Source: Candidatus Parcubacteria bacterium
GTDB taxonomy: Bacteria > Patescibacteriota > Patescibacteriia > PEXW01
NCBI GenBank assembly: GCA_003597955.1
Contig: QZJU01000019.1
Coordinates: 1-45,171 of the forward strand
Reading direction: 5' to 3'
DNA length: 45,171 bases
Made by a program: the position numbers and the translations under genes. The notes under the pieces were generated by a model. The model was not told the origin of the DNA, did not search any database, and saw nothing but the letters and a program-made list of their open reading frames with translations. Positions 17,816 through 27,206 of this stretch are shown in pieces (the stretch's first letter is position 1; each line of letters starts with the position of its first letter).

Positions 17816-18328
17816 ATGTGGTTTTGGCTTATCTTTATTGTGGCGTTGTTTGTTTTGGGCACGATGGCCTGGGCAGGTTTGAAGGCCGCGCCCTGGGTGC
17901 CAACGCGTTCGGCGGATTTTGAAAGAATACTTAAGCTCGCTGAAATAAAAGCCGGACAGACAATTTTTGAGTTGGGCGCAGGCGAAGGCCGGTTGTTGAA
18001 AGTTTTCAGCCAGACTCCGGCCGCCAAAATAATCGGTTACGAAATTTCAATCCTGCCTTTTTTGATTGCGCGATGGCGGTGCCGGAAATTGGGACATAAG
18101 GTCGAATTAAAGTTTAAGGACTTTTTTCAAGCGCCCTTTGCCAAGGCAAATGTGATTTTTTGTTTTTTGACACCAACGGCAATGCGAAAACTTAAAACAA
18201 AATTTGAGGCCGAGTGTGAGCCGGGAACCCAAATCATTTCTTATGCTTTCAGCGTTCCGGGCTGGAATGCCGATGCTGTTGACAAACCTGGCGCTAAAGA
18301 CATTGGGATTTATAAATACACGATTTAA
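17816..18328 (+). CDS. Membrane-anchored class I SAM methyltransferase (ATPSCKMT/FAM173-like)
   Basis: N-terminal TM; APWVPTRSADFERILKLAEIKAGQTIFELGAGEGRLLKVF...CFLTPTAMRKLKTKFEAECEPGTQIISYAFSVPGW. Confidence 0.75.
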   Translation: MWFWLIFIVALFVLGTMAWAGLKAAPWVPTRSADFERILKLAEIKAGQTIFELGAGEGRLLKVFSQTPAAKIIGYEISILPFLIARWRCRKLGHKVELKFKDFFQAPFAKANVIFCFLTPTAMRKLKTKFEAECEPGTQIISYAFSVPGWNADAVDKPGAKDIGIYKYTI

Positions 18329-18337
18329 ACCCGCTTG

Positions 18338-18382
18338 ACCCCGCACCACCCTGCACCGAAATGGTGCAGGGTGGTGCGGGGT
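18338..18382. repeat. Perfect 20-bp inverted repeat with 5-nt loop
   Basis: ACCCCGCACCACCCTGCACC-GAAAT-GGTGCAGGGTGGTGCGGGGT. Confidence 0.9.
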
Positions 18383-18444
18383 TGACTGGTTTTTCCGCGT
18401 TTGGTAAATTAAGTCCATCAAACAAACCGTTTAATTAAACAAAT

Positions 18445-19119
18445 ATGACAGACCAAAACACAGATCCAATTATGCAAGTTCGACAGTTGCTGGCTGAAGC
18501 CAAAGCTTCCATTCAGTCGGCTGAATTTATTTTGGGCGAAAATTCGGAATTGCCTGGCAAAAAAATTAATGTCAACGCGCAAGCGCGCAAAGAAGGTTCA
18601 GTATCAGTGGAAGGCGAAAACCGGGTAATTGAAGGTATTTTTGACGGTCAGCACATGGTCGGTCCGGACGGCAAGCAGTATTCCGTGCCGGCGAACTATG
18701 CTTCCAAATCCAAGCTGGTGGAAGGCGACAAGTTGAAGCTGACGATTACGCCGGACGGCGCTTTTATTTATAAGCAGATCGGTCCGATTGATCGCGTTCG
18801 CGTGGTTGGTAAGCTGGTTCGGGACGAGCAGACGGATGAATTTCAAGTTGTGGCCAATGGCGCGCCTTACCGGGTTTTGCTGGCAAGCATAACTTACTTT
18901 AAAGGTGATGCCGGCGATGATGTCGTGATTTTACTGCCAAAAGACCACCAAGCGAAATTTGCAGCCGTGGAAAATATTATAAAGCGAGTCCCCGGCCAGG
19001 AGCCCGTGGAAGCCGTGGCAGCAGAAGTTGTGGAAGGCGATTCAGGCGAAATCCTGCTTGAAGTAAAAGCTGGGGAAGTGGAAACGCCAGAAACTCAGGA
19101 TAAAATTGACGAAATTTAA
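18445..19119 (+). CDS. Hypothetical soluble protein
   Basis: 224 aa ORF with beta-rich central region and acidic C-terminus. Confidence 0.75.
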   Translation: MTDQNTDPIMQVRQLLAEAKASIQSAEFILGENSELPGKKINVNAQARKEGSVSVEGENRVIEGIFDGQHMVGPDGKQYSVPANYASKSKLVEGDKLKLTITPDGAFIYKQIGPIDRVRVVGKLVRDEQTDEFQVVANGAPYRVLLASITYFKGDAGDDVVILLPKDHQAKFAAVENIIKRVPGQEPVEAVAAEVVEGDSGEILLEVKAGEVETPETQDKIDEI

Positions 19120-19122
19120 AGC

Positions 19123-19587
19123 TTAACGCTTTTTCTGCCGCCGGCTTTTCACGCCTTCGGAAATCAGCCAAAAGCACAAAACCGTTCCGCTGATGATGGG
19201 CAAATCCGGCGGCAGGCGATAGCCATGGCCGTTGCCCCAGAGCGTGACTAGGGCGACCAGAATAATCAGCGTGAACATCCAAAGCAGGACAAAAAGTTCG
19301 CCGCGCAGGCCACGGCTGGCGTATTTTTTCTGCATCCTTAAAATTTCTTTATCGCCCACATAGGCGCCGACCAGCGTAAGGTATAAAGTCGAGGCCAGTG
19401 TGGGAACGCGAATTTGGCTTTTTGAAAAAAATTCCAAAATCAGCCAGCCCCAAACGATAAGTGTGTAGGCATTCAAAAAATAAATGAAAGCTTTTACTCG
19501 GTGAATCATTTTTTCAAAACTTGCTTGGGTTTCTTGGGAAAGTTTAGCGTCAACAAGCCGCCGTGTCAATAAATCTAGCACCTTCAT
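19123..19587 (-). CDS. Hypothetical membrane protein
   Basis: 154 aa ORF with four hydrophobic segments. Confidence 0.65.
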   Translation of the reverse strand: MKVLDLLTRRLVDAKLSQETQASFEKMIHRVKAFIYFLNAYTLIVWGWLILEFFSKSQIRVPTLASTLYLTLVGAYVGDKEILRMQKKYASRGLRGELFVLLWMFTLIILVALVTLWGNGHGYRLPPDLPIISGTVLCFWLISEGVKSRRQKKR

Positions 19588-19690
19588 ACGAGTTATTCTT
19601 ACACAGGTGTTGGATAAACTAATACTAATTTGACATGAGTTAAAGCCTTGTTTATACTGTTAAAGCTTAAGCTTTTAATATAAATATTTT

Positions 19691-20302
19691 ATGTCTAAAT
19701 CTTTTGTCACCCCGCCCTTGCCTTACGCGTATAATGCCCTGGAGCCGTACATTGACGCAGAAACCATGAAATTGCACCACGACAAGCATCACGTGGCTTA
19801 CACGACAAAGCTAAACGCGGCCTTGGAAAAATACCCTGCCTGGTTTGACAAATCGGCCGAAGAAATTTTGACTGACCTGGTTAAAATCCCCGAAGACATC
19901 CGAGCGCAAGTCAGGAATTTTGGCGGCGGACATGTTAACCACGCCATGTTTTGGGAGGTTATGGCTCCTGACGCGGTCGGCAAACCGTCAGGCGAGTTGC
20001 TAAAAGCCATTGAAAAAGATTTCGGCAGCTTTGAAGAATTCCAGATTAAATTTGAAGATGCGGCCAATACTCAGTTTGGTTCAGGTTGGGCCTGGTTGAG
20101 CGTGGCTGATGGTAAACTTCTAGTGGAAAAAACCGCAAACCAGGATTCGCCATTGACTTTAAGTCACCGGCCAATTTTGATGCTGGATGTTTGGGAGCAC
20201 GCTTATTATTTGAAATACCGAAACATGCGTCAGGATTATGTGAAGGCTTTTTGGAATGTTGTGAACTGGCAGGCCGTCATGGCGAAATTCAAAAGCGCTT
20301 AA
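19691..20302 (+). CDS. sodA: Fe/Mn superoxide dismutase
   Basis: LPYAYNALEPYIDAETMKLHHDKHHVAYTTKLN; GGGHVNHAMFWEVMAP; LDVWEHAYYLKYRNMRQDYVKAFWNVVNW. Confidence 0.97.
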   Translation: MSKSFVTPPLPYAYNALEPYIDAETMKLHHDKHHVAYTTKLNAALEKYPAWFDKSAEEILTDLVKIPEDIRAQVRNFGGGHVNHAMFWEVMAPDAVGKPSGELLKAIEKDFGSFEEFQIKFEDAANTQFGSGWAWLSVADGKLLVEKTANQDSPLTLSHRPILMLDVWEHAYYLKYRNMRQDYVKAFWNVVNWQAVMAKFKSA

Positions 20303-21008
20303 AGATCGAAACCAAATTATGCCCGAATAACCAACTGGTTTTTTGGCCTTTTTTGGTGGCGTATTGTCTTAGGGTTTGTAAGCCGGAAGATTCGGCTAAT
20401 TTTTTCAATTCCCAAAAAGTAAAGCCGTGCAGGTATCTTTTGCCGATTATTTCGCCATCGCTGTTTTTCCAGTATTTAAAAACATCACCAAAATCAAGAG
20501 GCAGGCCTTGGAAAATTTTTTTCAAACATATGCGCAATTGCCCGCGCCACCAGCCAACTTGCCACAAATTCCAATTTAACAGAATCAGGAGTCCGTCCTT
20601 TTTTAAAACTCGAGCGAGTTCTCGCATGGCCTGGTGTCGATAAATATCAGAAGGAATATGGTGCAAGGTCGCCAGGCACAAAACAACATCAAAAGTTTGG
20701 TCCGGATATGGCAAGGCAAGAATTGAAGCGGTTTGGAAGCGCTGATTTGGAAATTTCTGTTTTGCCAAGCCGACTAATTTCGGGCTAGAGTCAATGCCCC
20801 AGTATTCCACCGGCTTATTTTTCAATAATTCCAAAAATCGGCCATTTCCGCAGCCCGCGTCTAACACTTTATCCCCGGCTTTGATATACTCCAAAAAGTC
20901 TTGGAAGTCTGGCCAGTTAAAATGCCGGGTTTGCGAAAACTGCTCGGCGATCGTCTCATAGACTTTTTGGTTATCAGCAATTATTCTATCGGCGAATTCT
21001 TTATTCAT
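20289..21008 (-). CDS. SAM methyltransferase resembling the Trm9/ALKBH8 tRNA wobble-uridine methyltransferase domain
   Basis: VYETIAEQFSQTRHFNWPDFQDFLEYIKAGDKVLDAGCGNGRFLELL...LPYPDQTFDVVLCLATLHHI...AMRELARVLKKDGLLILLNWNLWQ follows the Trm9 pattern. Confidence 0.7.
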   Translation of the reverse strand: MNKEFADRIIADNQKVYETIAEQFSQTRHFNWPDFQDFLEYIKAGDKVLDAGCGNGRFLELLKNKPVEYWGIDSSPKLVGLAKQKFPNQRFQTASILALPYPDQTFDVVLCLATLHHIPSDIYRHQAMRELARVLKKDGLLILLNWNLWQVGWWRGQLRICLKKIFQGLPLDFGDVFKYWKNSDGEIIGKRYLHGFTFWELKKLAESSGLQTLRQYATKKGQKTSWLFGHNLVSIFKRF

Positions 21009-21013
21009 AATTC

Positions 21014-22633
21014 ATGAAAAATCCCAATTTAATTAAAACTATTAGCGCGCTGTTAAAATTTTCTCCGACTTCGGAAGACGAGTTGCACCAGGCCAAGCGG
21101 GCGATTGCCAAGCGCTTTGAATTGGCCATGCCAACCAACGCCGGTTTGCTTAAAGCTTATCGGCAATACTTAAAACAGACAAATGTTAAGCCTAATCAGG
21201 CTTTGTTAAATGTGCTTAAGCGTCGGTCGATTCGGACGCTTTCGGGCGTGGCTCCGATTACCGTGCTGACCAAGGCTTACCCCTGCCCCGGCCGATGCGT
21301 GTATTGTCCGACGGAAATCCGAATGCCCAAAAGCTATTTGGCTTCCGAACCGGCGGCGCAAAGAGCCGTGCAAAACCACTTCGATCCTTTTCGGCAAGTG
21401 AAAAGCCGGATTGCCCAATTGGAAAAAAACGGTCATGTGGCGGATAAAATCGAATTAATTGTTTTAGGCGGCACTTGGTCTTTTTATCCGGAAAAATATC
21501 AAAATTGGTTTATCAAGAGATGTTTTGACGCGGCAAACGGGAAATCCAGCCTAACTTTGGCGCAGGCGCAGAAACTTAACGAAACCGCCAAGCGCCGGAT
21601 TATTGGTTTGACTTTGGAAACCCGGCCGGATTATGTCACCAAAGCCGAGCTTTGGCGCATGCGCGAGCTTGGCTGCACCCATGTGCAGATCGGCGTGCAG
21701 TCTTTGGATCAAAAAGTTTTGGATCTGAACAAGCGCGATGATTCGATTGTTAACATCGGCCGCGCCATGGGTTTACTGAAAGATTTTGGGTTTAAAATAA
21801 CTTTTCACATCATGCCAGGCATGCCCGGCGCCACCCCAGCTTCCGACCTGAAAACTTTTAAAAAATTGTTTTCTGACCGACGTTTCCAGCCGGATATGCT
21901 GAAAATTTATCCGACGGTGGTGATTAAATCCGCCTTGCTTTACCAATGGTGGCGCACCGGCAAATACAAGCCTTATACCGATGTAGTCTTGCAGAATTTG
22001 CTGGTGCGGATTAAAAAATTGATTCCGCCCTATGTCAGGATCAATCGCCTGATTCGCGACATTCCAGGGCCAGACATTATTGACGGAAATTTAGTGACGA
22101 ATTTGCGCCAGCGCTTGCGGGCCCAGGGCGTAATCTGTCAGTGCATTCGCTGTCGAGAAGTCCGGGGTGAAAAATTTTCAGAAAAAGATTTGACCTTAGT
22201 CAAAAGGTCATATCCAGCAAATCAAGGCCAGGAGTACTTTTTGAGTTTTGAAAGTCGGGATCGAAGAAGGCTTTTTGCGTTTGTGAGGTTAAGACTGCCG
22301 GATAAATTTAAAAAACCCGCTAAAAAAGTTAGATTAATTAGATTTTTTGATAAAAAGGAGATCACGGCTGAAACCCAAACCCGAGCCTTCGATGAAAAAA
22401 CAGCATTAATTCGAGAACTGCATACCTATGGTGAGCTGATGCCGGTTGGCTCGGGGCGAAAGGCTGTGCAGCATATCGGTTTGGGCAAAAGACTGATGCG
22501 GGCCGCGGAAGATTTGGCCAAAGCCAAAGGATTCGAGAGAATCGCCGTTATTGCCGGAATTGGGGTGAGGGAGTATTACCGAAAACTGGGCTATAATGAT
22601 GAAAAAACTTATGTTGTCAAACCTTTAAAATAA
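21014..22633 (+). CDS. Elp3 family radical SAM / GNAT tRNA uridine(34) acetyltransferase
   Basis: Radical-SAM CPGRCVYCP; YLASEPAAQRAVQNHFDPFRQ; C-terminal GNAT VQHIGLGKRLMRAAEDLAKAKGFERIAVIAGIGVREYYRKLGY. Confidence 0.93.
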   Translation: MKNPNLIKTISALLKFSPTSEDELHQAKRAIAKRFELAMPTNAGLLKAYRQYLKQTNVKPNQALLNVLKRRSIRTLSGVAPITVLTKAYPCPGRCVYCPTEIRMPKSYLASEPAAQRAVQNHFDPFRQVKSRIAQLEKNGHVADKIELIVLGGTWSFYPEKYQNWFIKRCFDAANGKSSLTLAQAQKLNETAKRRIIGLTLETRPDYVTKAELWRMRELGCTHVQIGVQSLDQKVLDLNKRDDSIVNIGRAMGLLKDFGFKITFHIMPGMPGATPASDLKTFKKLFSDRRFQPDMLKIYPTVVIKSALLYQWWRTGKYKPYTDVVLQNLLVRIKKLIPPYVRINRLIRDIPGPDIIDGNLVTNLRQRLRAQGVICQCIRCREVRGEKFSEKDLTLVKRSYPANQGQEYFLSFESRDRRRLFAFVRLRLPDKFKKPAKKVRLIRFFDKKEITAETQTRAFDEKTALIRELHTYGELMPVGSGRKAVQHIGLGKRLMRAAEDLAKAKGFERIAVIAGIGVREYYRKLGYNDEKTYVVKPLK

Positions 22634-22726
22634 ATTTATACTTTAGGGTAGTAGTTTATTAAAATTTGGCGGCCGCCGAAAAAAGTAGTTTATTTTGAAG
22701 ATTTCAACATTAACACAAAAAGGCCT

Positions 22727-24439
22727 ATGAGAAGACTTCTCATTGCAGTCGCAGCTTGCGGACTGTTTTTTATTGTCAAGCCAGCTTTGGCCGCTAACGG
22801 CACTATCAGCGGCACTGTCACCCATGCCGTTGACGGCACACCAGTCGTTGGTATTTGGCTTTCAGCAACAAACATAAGCACCTCGGCAACAACATACGTT
22901 TATGGTACTGGCGCTGATGGTTCGTACAGTCTTTCGCTAGCCCCAGGCACATATGATGTTTCGACTTACACTTCCACATCCGAAGAGCCGGGCATGCAAT
23001 TTATCAGAAAAACTATAACTATTACTCTTGCTGACAGCGAGGTGCGGCCTGGTCAGAATTTTTCCTTAAACCGGCGGGGTTGGTTTATCGGCACTGTGTA
23101 TTCATCTGACGGGGTAACGCCCGTGGCCGGCGCTGCGATTACAGCTTCCAACGCCAGCGGGTATCTTTCTGGTTATGGTTCCACAATATCTACCTCAACG
23201 GGCTCTTATGTCCTGGCTCCAGCCCCCACGGATACCACGGCTTCCGCCACGGGCAGTTATAATTTCACTATTACCAAATCTGGCTACTTTGCCGCGCAGA
23301 TTACCGGAGTCGCGCTTAGCGCCAATGACGCTGCGGTGACGCGTAATGTCACGCTGACCCCGGCCAGCACGATTTCCGGAACAATAACGGATTCAAACGG
23401 CGCCGTGCTTGCCGATGCCACAGTCACGCTGACACGAACCGTCGGCTCGCAGACCGGATTAGCTTACGCGGCAGTCACGGACGTTTCGGGAAATTATTCA
23501 GTTTCTATTTTTGACAATTACTATTACAACGGAACCGCTATCGGTGAATATTCCATTTCAGTAAGCAAAAGCGGTTATGTCTCCCGATCGGGGACGGTTT
23601 CGATCGATGCTGACGCCTCGGCCGTGAGCGGGAAGAACTTTGCCATGAAACTCGGCAAGACTTACAGCGGCAGCGTTTTGGTAAAAAGCGACAATGCGGC
23701 CTTAGCCAGTGCGACTGTGAATCTTTATAAGCGGAACAAAGCCCGCAGTGAAGTGCCGGATTACATTGCCACGACAGACAGCAGCGGCGCCTTTTCCATC
23801 ACGGGCATTGCATCGGGAAACTACCGGGTGAGGGTCACGCGGAATAAATATGTGAACATCGTTACGGATTTGTTGAGCATAAAGAAAGACATTTCTGGTG
23901 CCGTATATAAGATGGAAGCCGGCGGCACGATTTCCGGACAGGTTTATACCGGCAACCGAGTCGGCGTAGACGGCGCCTCAATTGGCGTCTATGCTTTGAA
24001 AAATGGAAAGCAGGTGTCTTACACATCCGTGTTGGCAGATGATCAAGGCAATTATACCGTCAGCAGCCTGAAGGCCGGCACCTACCGTTTGAGAATTAGT
24101 TCCACCGACAATGTGACGCAATTAGCGAATGTGGCCGTTAAGGTCGGCAGGACATCAACGAAAAACATTAAAATGGTCGCCGCCGGTTCGATTTCCGGAT
24201 TTTTGACTGATCGGGAAACTGGTTTGCCAGTAGGCTATACGATCGTACGCGTCGTCGGAACGGCCATTACCGGCATTTCTGATATAAACGGTTATTATGT
24301 CATTGATGGCATTGCCCCGGGCAGGCGAAAGATCAGCGTAATGAGCTATTACTATGACATTACCAGCTGGAGCAATATCACAGTGAGGTCAGGTAAGATT
24401 ACTTCGGGTATTAACTTTGCTCTGAATCCAAAACAGTAG
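22727..24439 (+). CDS. Secreted protein with tandem carboxypeptidase-regulatory-like beta-sandwich domains
   Basis: Signal peptide MRRLLIAVAACGLFFIVKPALA; repeated GTISGTVT...G..V.GA.V....D..G.Y.V..L..G.Y.V motifs. Confidence 0.85.
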   Translation: MRRLLIAVAACGLFFIVKPALAANGTISGTVTHAVDGTPVVGIWLSATNISTSATTYVYGTGADGSYSLSLAPGTYDVSTYTSTSEEPGMQFIRKTITITLADSEVRPGQNFSLNRRGWFIGTVYSSDGVTPVAGAAITASNASGYLSGYGSTISTSTGSYVLAPAPTDTTASATGSYNFTITKSGYFAAQITGVALSANDAAVTRNVTLTPASTISGTITDSNGAVLADATVTLTRTVGSQTGLAYAAVTDVSGNYSVSIFDNYYYNGTAIGEYSISVSKSGYVSRSGTVSIDADASAVSGKNFAMKLGKTYSGSVLVKSDNAALASATVNLYKRNKARSEVPDYIATTDSSGAFSITGIASGNYRVRVTRNKYVNIVTDLLSIKKDISGAVYKMEAGGTISGQVYTGNRVGVDGASIGVYALKNGKQVSYTSVLADDQGNYTVSSLKAGTYRLRISSTDNVTQLANVAVKVGRTSTKNIKMVAAGSISGFLTDRETGLPVGYTIVRVVGTAITGISDINGYYVIDGIAPGRRKISVMSYYYDITSWSNITVRSGKITSGINFALNPKQ

Positions 24440-24572
24440 TTATTCAATAAAAAAGGAGTGCGAGATGCTTGATTGTTTCAGTTGTGGTATTGACCTTACT
24501 GGGGATTTGTGAAGTGTTAAGCTCAGTAATTAGAAAACCTAAGCACGGTTAGGAACCAAATAGTTGGTTTTT

Positions 24573-24605
24573 AAAAAGCGTTCCATTATAATGAAACGCT
24601 TTTTA
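24573..24605. terminator. Bidirectional intrinsic terminator
   Basis: AAAAAGCGTT...AACGCTTTTT between convergent genes. Confidence 0.75.
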
Positions 24606-24621
24606 TCTTCACGAATTTTGT

Positions 24622-25131
24622 TTAGGCGAATATGGTCACGGTTTGCCTGACCTCTTCAGGAATGCCCAAGATGCACGGGTATTTTTTGACTTCTTCGGCA
24701 TCCACCCAGGCGTAATCAGTAAAAGCGCCCGCTTCAGGTTGGACATCCCCGGATTTATATTTAGCGGCGAATTTCACCAAAATCACTGGAATGCCGTCTG
24801 GCCTGATAAAAGCCACGCTGTTTAAATAGTGGAGCCGATCTTCAATTTCCACGCCAGCCTCTTCTTTAACTTCCCGTTTTAACAGCTCCTCGACTGTATT
24901 TTCAAAATCCAAAACTTCGCCGTTTAGCCGTGTGGGGTGGTTTAAATCCAAATCTTGCCATTCCAGTTTCCCGCCCGGCACGGCGTACTTGCCAGGGTGG
25001 ACTTTTTCCGTTTCCGATCTTTTCAAAACCAAGCATCTTTTATCGGCTGCGCGGTAAACCACGACATTGGCGACAAAATAAAATAATTTGTTGGTTTTGG
25101 CTTTGTCCAAGCTGATTTTTTTAGCAGGCAT
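24622..25131 (-). CDS. NUDIX hydrolase
   Basis: GGKLEWQDLDLN...EELLKREVKEEAGVEIED; Nudix-box pattern with insertion. Confidence 0.85.
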   Translation of the reverse strand: MPAKKISLDKAKTNKLFYFVANVVVYRAADKRCLVLKRSETEKVHPGKYAVPGGKLEWQDLDLNHPTRLNGEVLDFENTVEELLKREVKEEAGVEIEDRLHYLNSVAFIRPDGIPVILVKFAAKYKSGDVQPEAGAFTDYAWVDAEEVKKYPCILGIPEEVRQTVTIFA

Positions 25132-25142
25132 GTTAAAAATAT

Positions 25143-25430
25143 TTATTTTTTAGCCCAGTGCTTTTCGATATAAACCATTTTCCACCAGAATCTGCCAAGC
25201 CAAAAGCCTCCGGCTAGACCCAGGAGGATTAAGCCAATCTGGAGCGCTGGCGGCAAGGCGCAGCCGCCGTACCAGGTGACAACCCTTTGGTTTTGCTCGG
25301 ACCAATTTAAATACCAGGCTTCAATGCCCGCGTGGGCGAGCAAGCTTAAAAGCCCGCCTAAAATGGTTGTAGCCAGCAAATAGATGCTGTGTTTTAATTT
25401 AGTGACTTTTAGGTTTGGAGATAGAAACAT
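25143..25430 (-). CDS. Hypothetical membrane protein
   Basis: 95 aa ORF with two TM segments. Confidence 0.6.
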   Translation of the reverse strand: MFLSPNLKVTKLKHSIYLLATTILGGLLSLLAHAGIEAWYLNWSEQNQRVVTWYGGCALPPALQIGLILLGLAGGFWLGRFWWKMVYIEKHWAKK

Positions 25431-25656
25431 ATATTGATTAAAGTTTTTAGTAAAAGTTTTGTGTCAAAAAGCAAGAATAAGTGTCTTAAATTAAGCAATC
25501 GAATTTTATCTCTTTTTTGGTCCCCGGCAAAATGAAGCCTGCAGTGAGAAACGAGCTGGCTCCGATTACTGGACGACGTTAGAAACGTGATTATAAGTGG
25601 AAAGTCCAACTTTTGCTTCCAAAAGTTGCATGTTTAATCACTGCAACACTAAACTA

Positions 25657-25956
25657 CTACACAAGCTCTAAGCCAACCGTTCGATATTTACAATCGACTG
25701 TAGCCTTGTAGCCAAACTTTGAAAGAAAACTGATGCCAGCTAATGGCACCCCTTCTTGTATTAATACTTGAATTAGATTAACCCTTCCTTCCATTGCAGC
25801 AAAAGCAATCGCAAAAGGCGCGTTAACCGTTTGCCCATTTGCAATTGTTACTGGCGTAACTCCACCAACTAGAAGTCCAAGTTCTTGCGCCATTTTAGGT
25901 GTCACCTGCAAGTCCCCTGTGAATCCAGTATCAAGTATGACAAGAGGCGTTTGCAC
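25657..25956 (-). CDS. Clan AA retropepsin-like aspartic protease (N-terminus uncertain)
   Basis: VILDTGFTGDLQVTPKMAQELGLL...VTIANGQTVNAPFA...LAGISFLSKFGYKATVD; DTGF catalytic motif; GTG start assumed. Confidence 0.8.
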   Translation of the reverse strand: MQTPLVILDTGFTGDLQVTPKMAQELGLLVGGVTPVTIANGQTVNAPFAIAFAAMEGRVNLIQVLIQEGVPLAGISFLSKFGYKATVDCKYRTVGLELV

Positions 25957-26015
25957 TGCCCGCCCCCAGGCAATGACCGTTGGTATTTAAGGGTGTATTT
26001 TTGTCGAAAAAACCC

Positions 26016-26300
26016 CTAAGCATTTCCGCTCAACCCAAATGACCTTGCCAAAGTTTCGGCGCTCTCAAAGCCAATCTTGACTACATAGAATACTTTATCG
26101 GGGTGATTTTTCCTTGCCAGCTCTAGTGCTTCAGCGCTTGTATTCCCAAGATACGTATTTTCAGAATCTATATCTATTGCTAAAAACTTCCCATTTTCCT
26201 TGGGTTCAAACTGCACTTTTACTTTTTGGTATATTGCCGCCCCTTTTTCGGCAATTTTTTGAATATCTGCCTTTTTTATCAATTCTTGGCTATCAGTCAT
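26016..26300 (-). CDS. Small conserved protein (DUF type) paired with the aspartic protease
   Basis: MTDSQELIKKADIQKIAEKGAAIYQKVKVQFEPKENGKFLAIDIDSENTYLGNTSAEALELARKNHPDKVFYVVKIGFESAETLARSFG; recalled as a common partner upstream of clan AA proteases. Confidence 0.7.
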   Translation of the reverse strand: MTDSQELIKKADIQKIAEKGAAIYQKVKVQFEPKENGKFLAIDIDSENTYLGNTSAEALELARKNHPDKVFYVVKIGFESAETLARSFGLSGNA

Positions 26301-26420
26301 AGACAAATGGAATATACCATGGATTAGGGTTTTAACATACTGAAAATGCCGCCGGTATTGTTTGCCCAACGGCTGCTCCCACTCGTCGAAAAAGTGTCTT
26401 AATTTTGGGGGTCTTGACAG

Positions 26421-27206
26421 GTGCAGGCGCTCCTCGGCCGACCGTCCCAGGAACGCATGCAGAAGCACGAGTTCGCCTTCCGCGGTCCTATCCGGTGCGG
26501 GGAGTGCGGTGCCATGGTGACGGCGGAAGCGAAAAAGAAGCGGCTGGCGAATGGCACGGTGCAGCGCTACGTCTACTACCACTGCACGAAGCGCCGGAAC
26601 CCCACCTGCTCCCAGCGCTCCATTGAGGAAGGGACGGTGAAAGAGCAGGTTGCGACGCTGCTGGAGACGTTGGAAATCTTACCCGACTTCAAAGACTGGG
26701 GACTTGCTCGGCTGAAGGAGATGCACAAGCAGGAGGTGAAGGACCGGGAGCACATCTACGGCAGCCAGCGGCGCGACTACGAAGCGTGCGTGCAGCGGAT
26801 TGACGGCCTCGTCGAAATGCGTGCCAACAAGGAAATTGACGCGGTGACCTTCCAGGAGAAGCAAGCGAAGCTGCTGCACGAGAAGGCGCAGCTCCTCGCC
26901 CTGCTCAAGGATACAGACCGTCGCATTGAGAAGTGGCTGGAGGTAGCGGAAAAGGGCTTCAATTTCGCTGACCGGGCAGAGTACGCCTTTACCCACGGGA
27001 GCCTGGAAGCCAAGAAAGAGATATTTTCCCAGCTAGGTTCGAACTACGTGCTCAAGGACGGAAAACTGACGATTTCCCCGGACATTCTCCTCGTTGCCAT
27101 TAAAAAGTTGAGTAATGCCGTGCATCCCGCTATGTTCAAGTTAGAACCGCAGAAGCAGACCGTCGTTGCAGCACAAAACAGCGCTTCAATGCCGCTTCGT
27201 ACAGAT
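26421..27206 (+). pseudogene. Truncated large serine recombinase (zinc ribbon and coiled coil only)
   Basis: HEFAFRGPIRCGECGAMVTAE...YVYYHCTKRRNPTCSQ followed by coiled coil; no catalytic resolvase domain; TGA at 26415-26417 in frame; ORF runs into antisense of tRNA-Gln. Confidence 0.8.

Larger units (their letters stand above)
25462..26419. mobile_element. Possible small insertion carrying the aspartic protease/DUF module (boundaries tentative)
   Basis: TGTCAA at 25462 and TTGACA at 26414-26419; AAGTGTCTTAA direct repeat at 25479-25489 and 26392-26402; abrupt composition change at 26420. Confidence 0.25.

Noticed and set aside
26301-26582. N-terminal 94 residues of ORF 26016..26582 as part of the DUF protein
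   Set aside because: They cross the composition break and antisense of the recombinase; the conserved protein starts at MTDSQEL (26300). The HFFDEWEQ part is noted only as a possible remnant.
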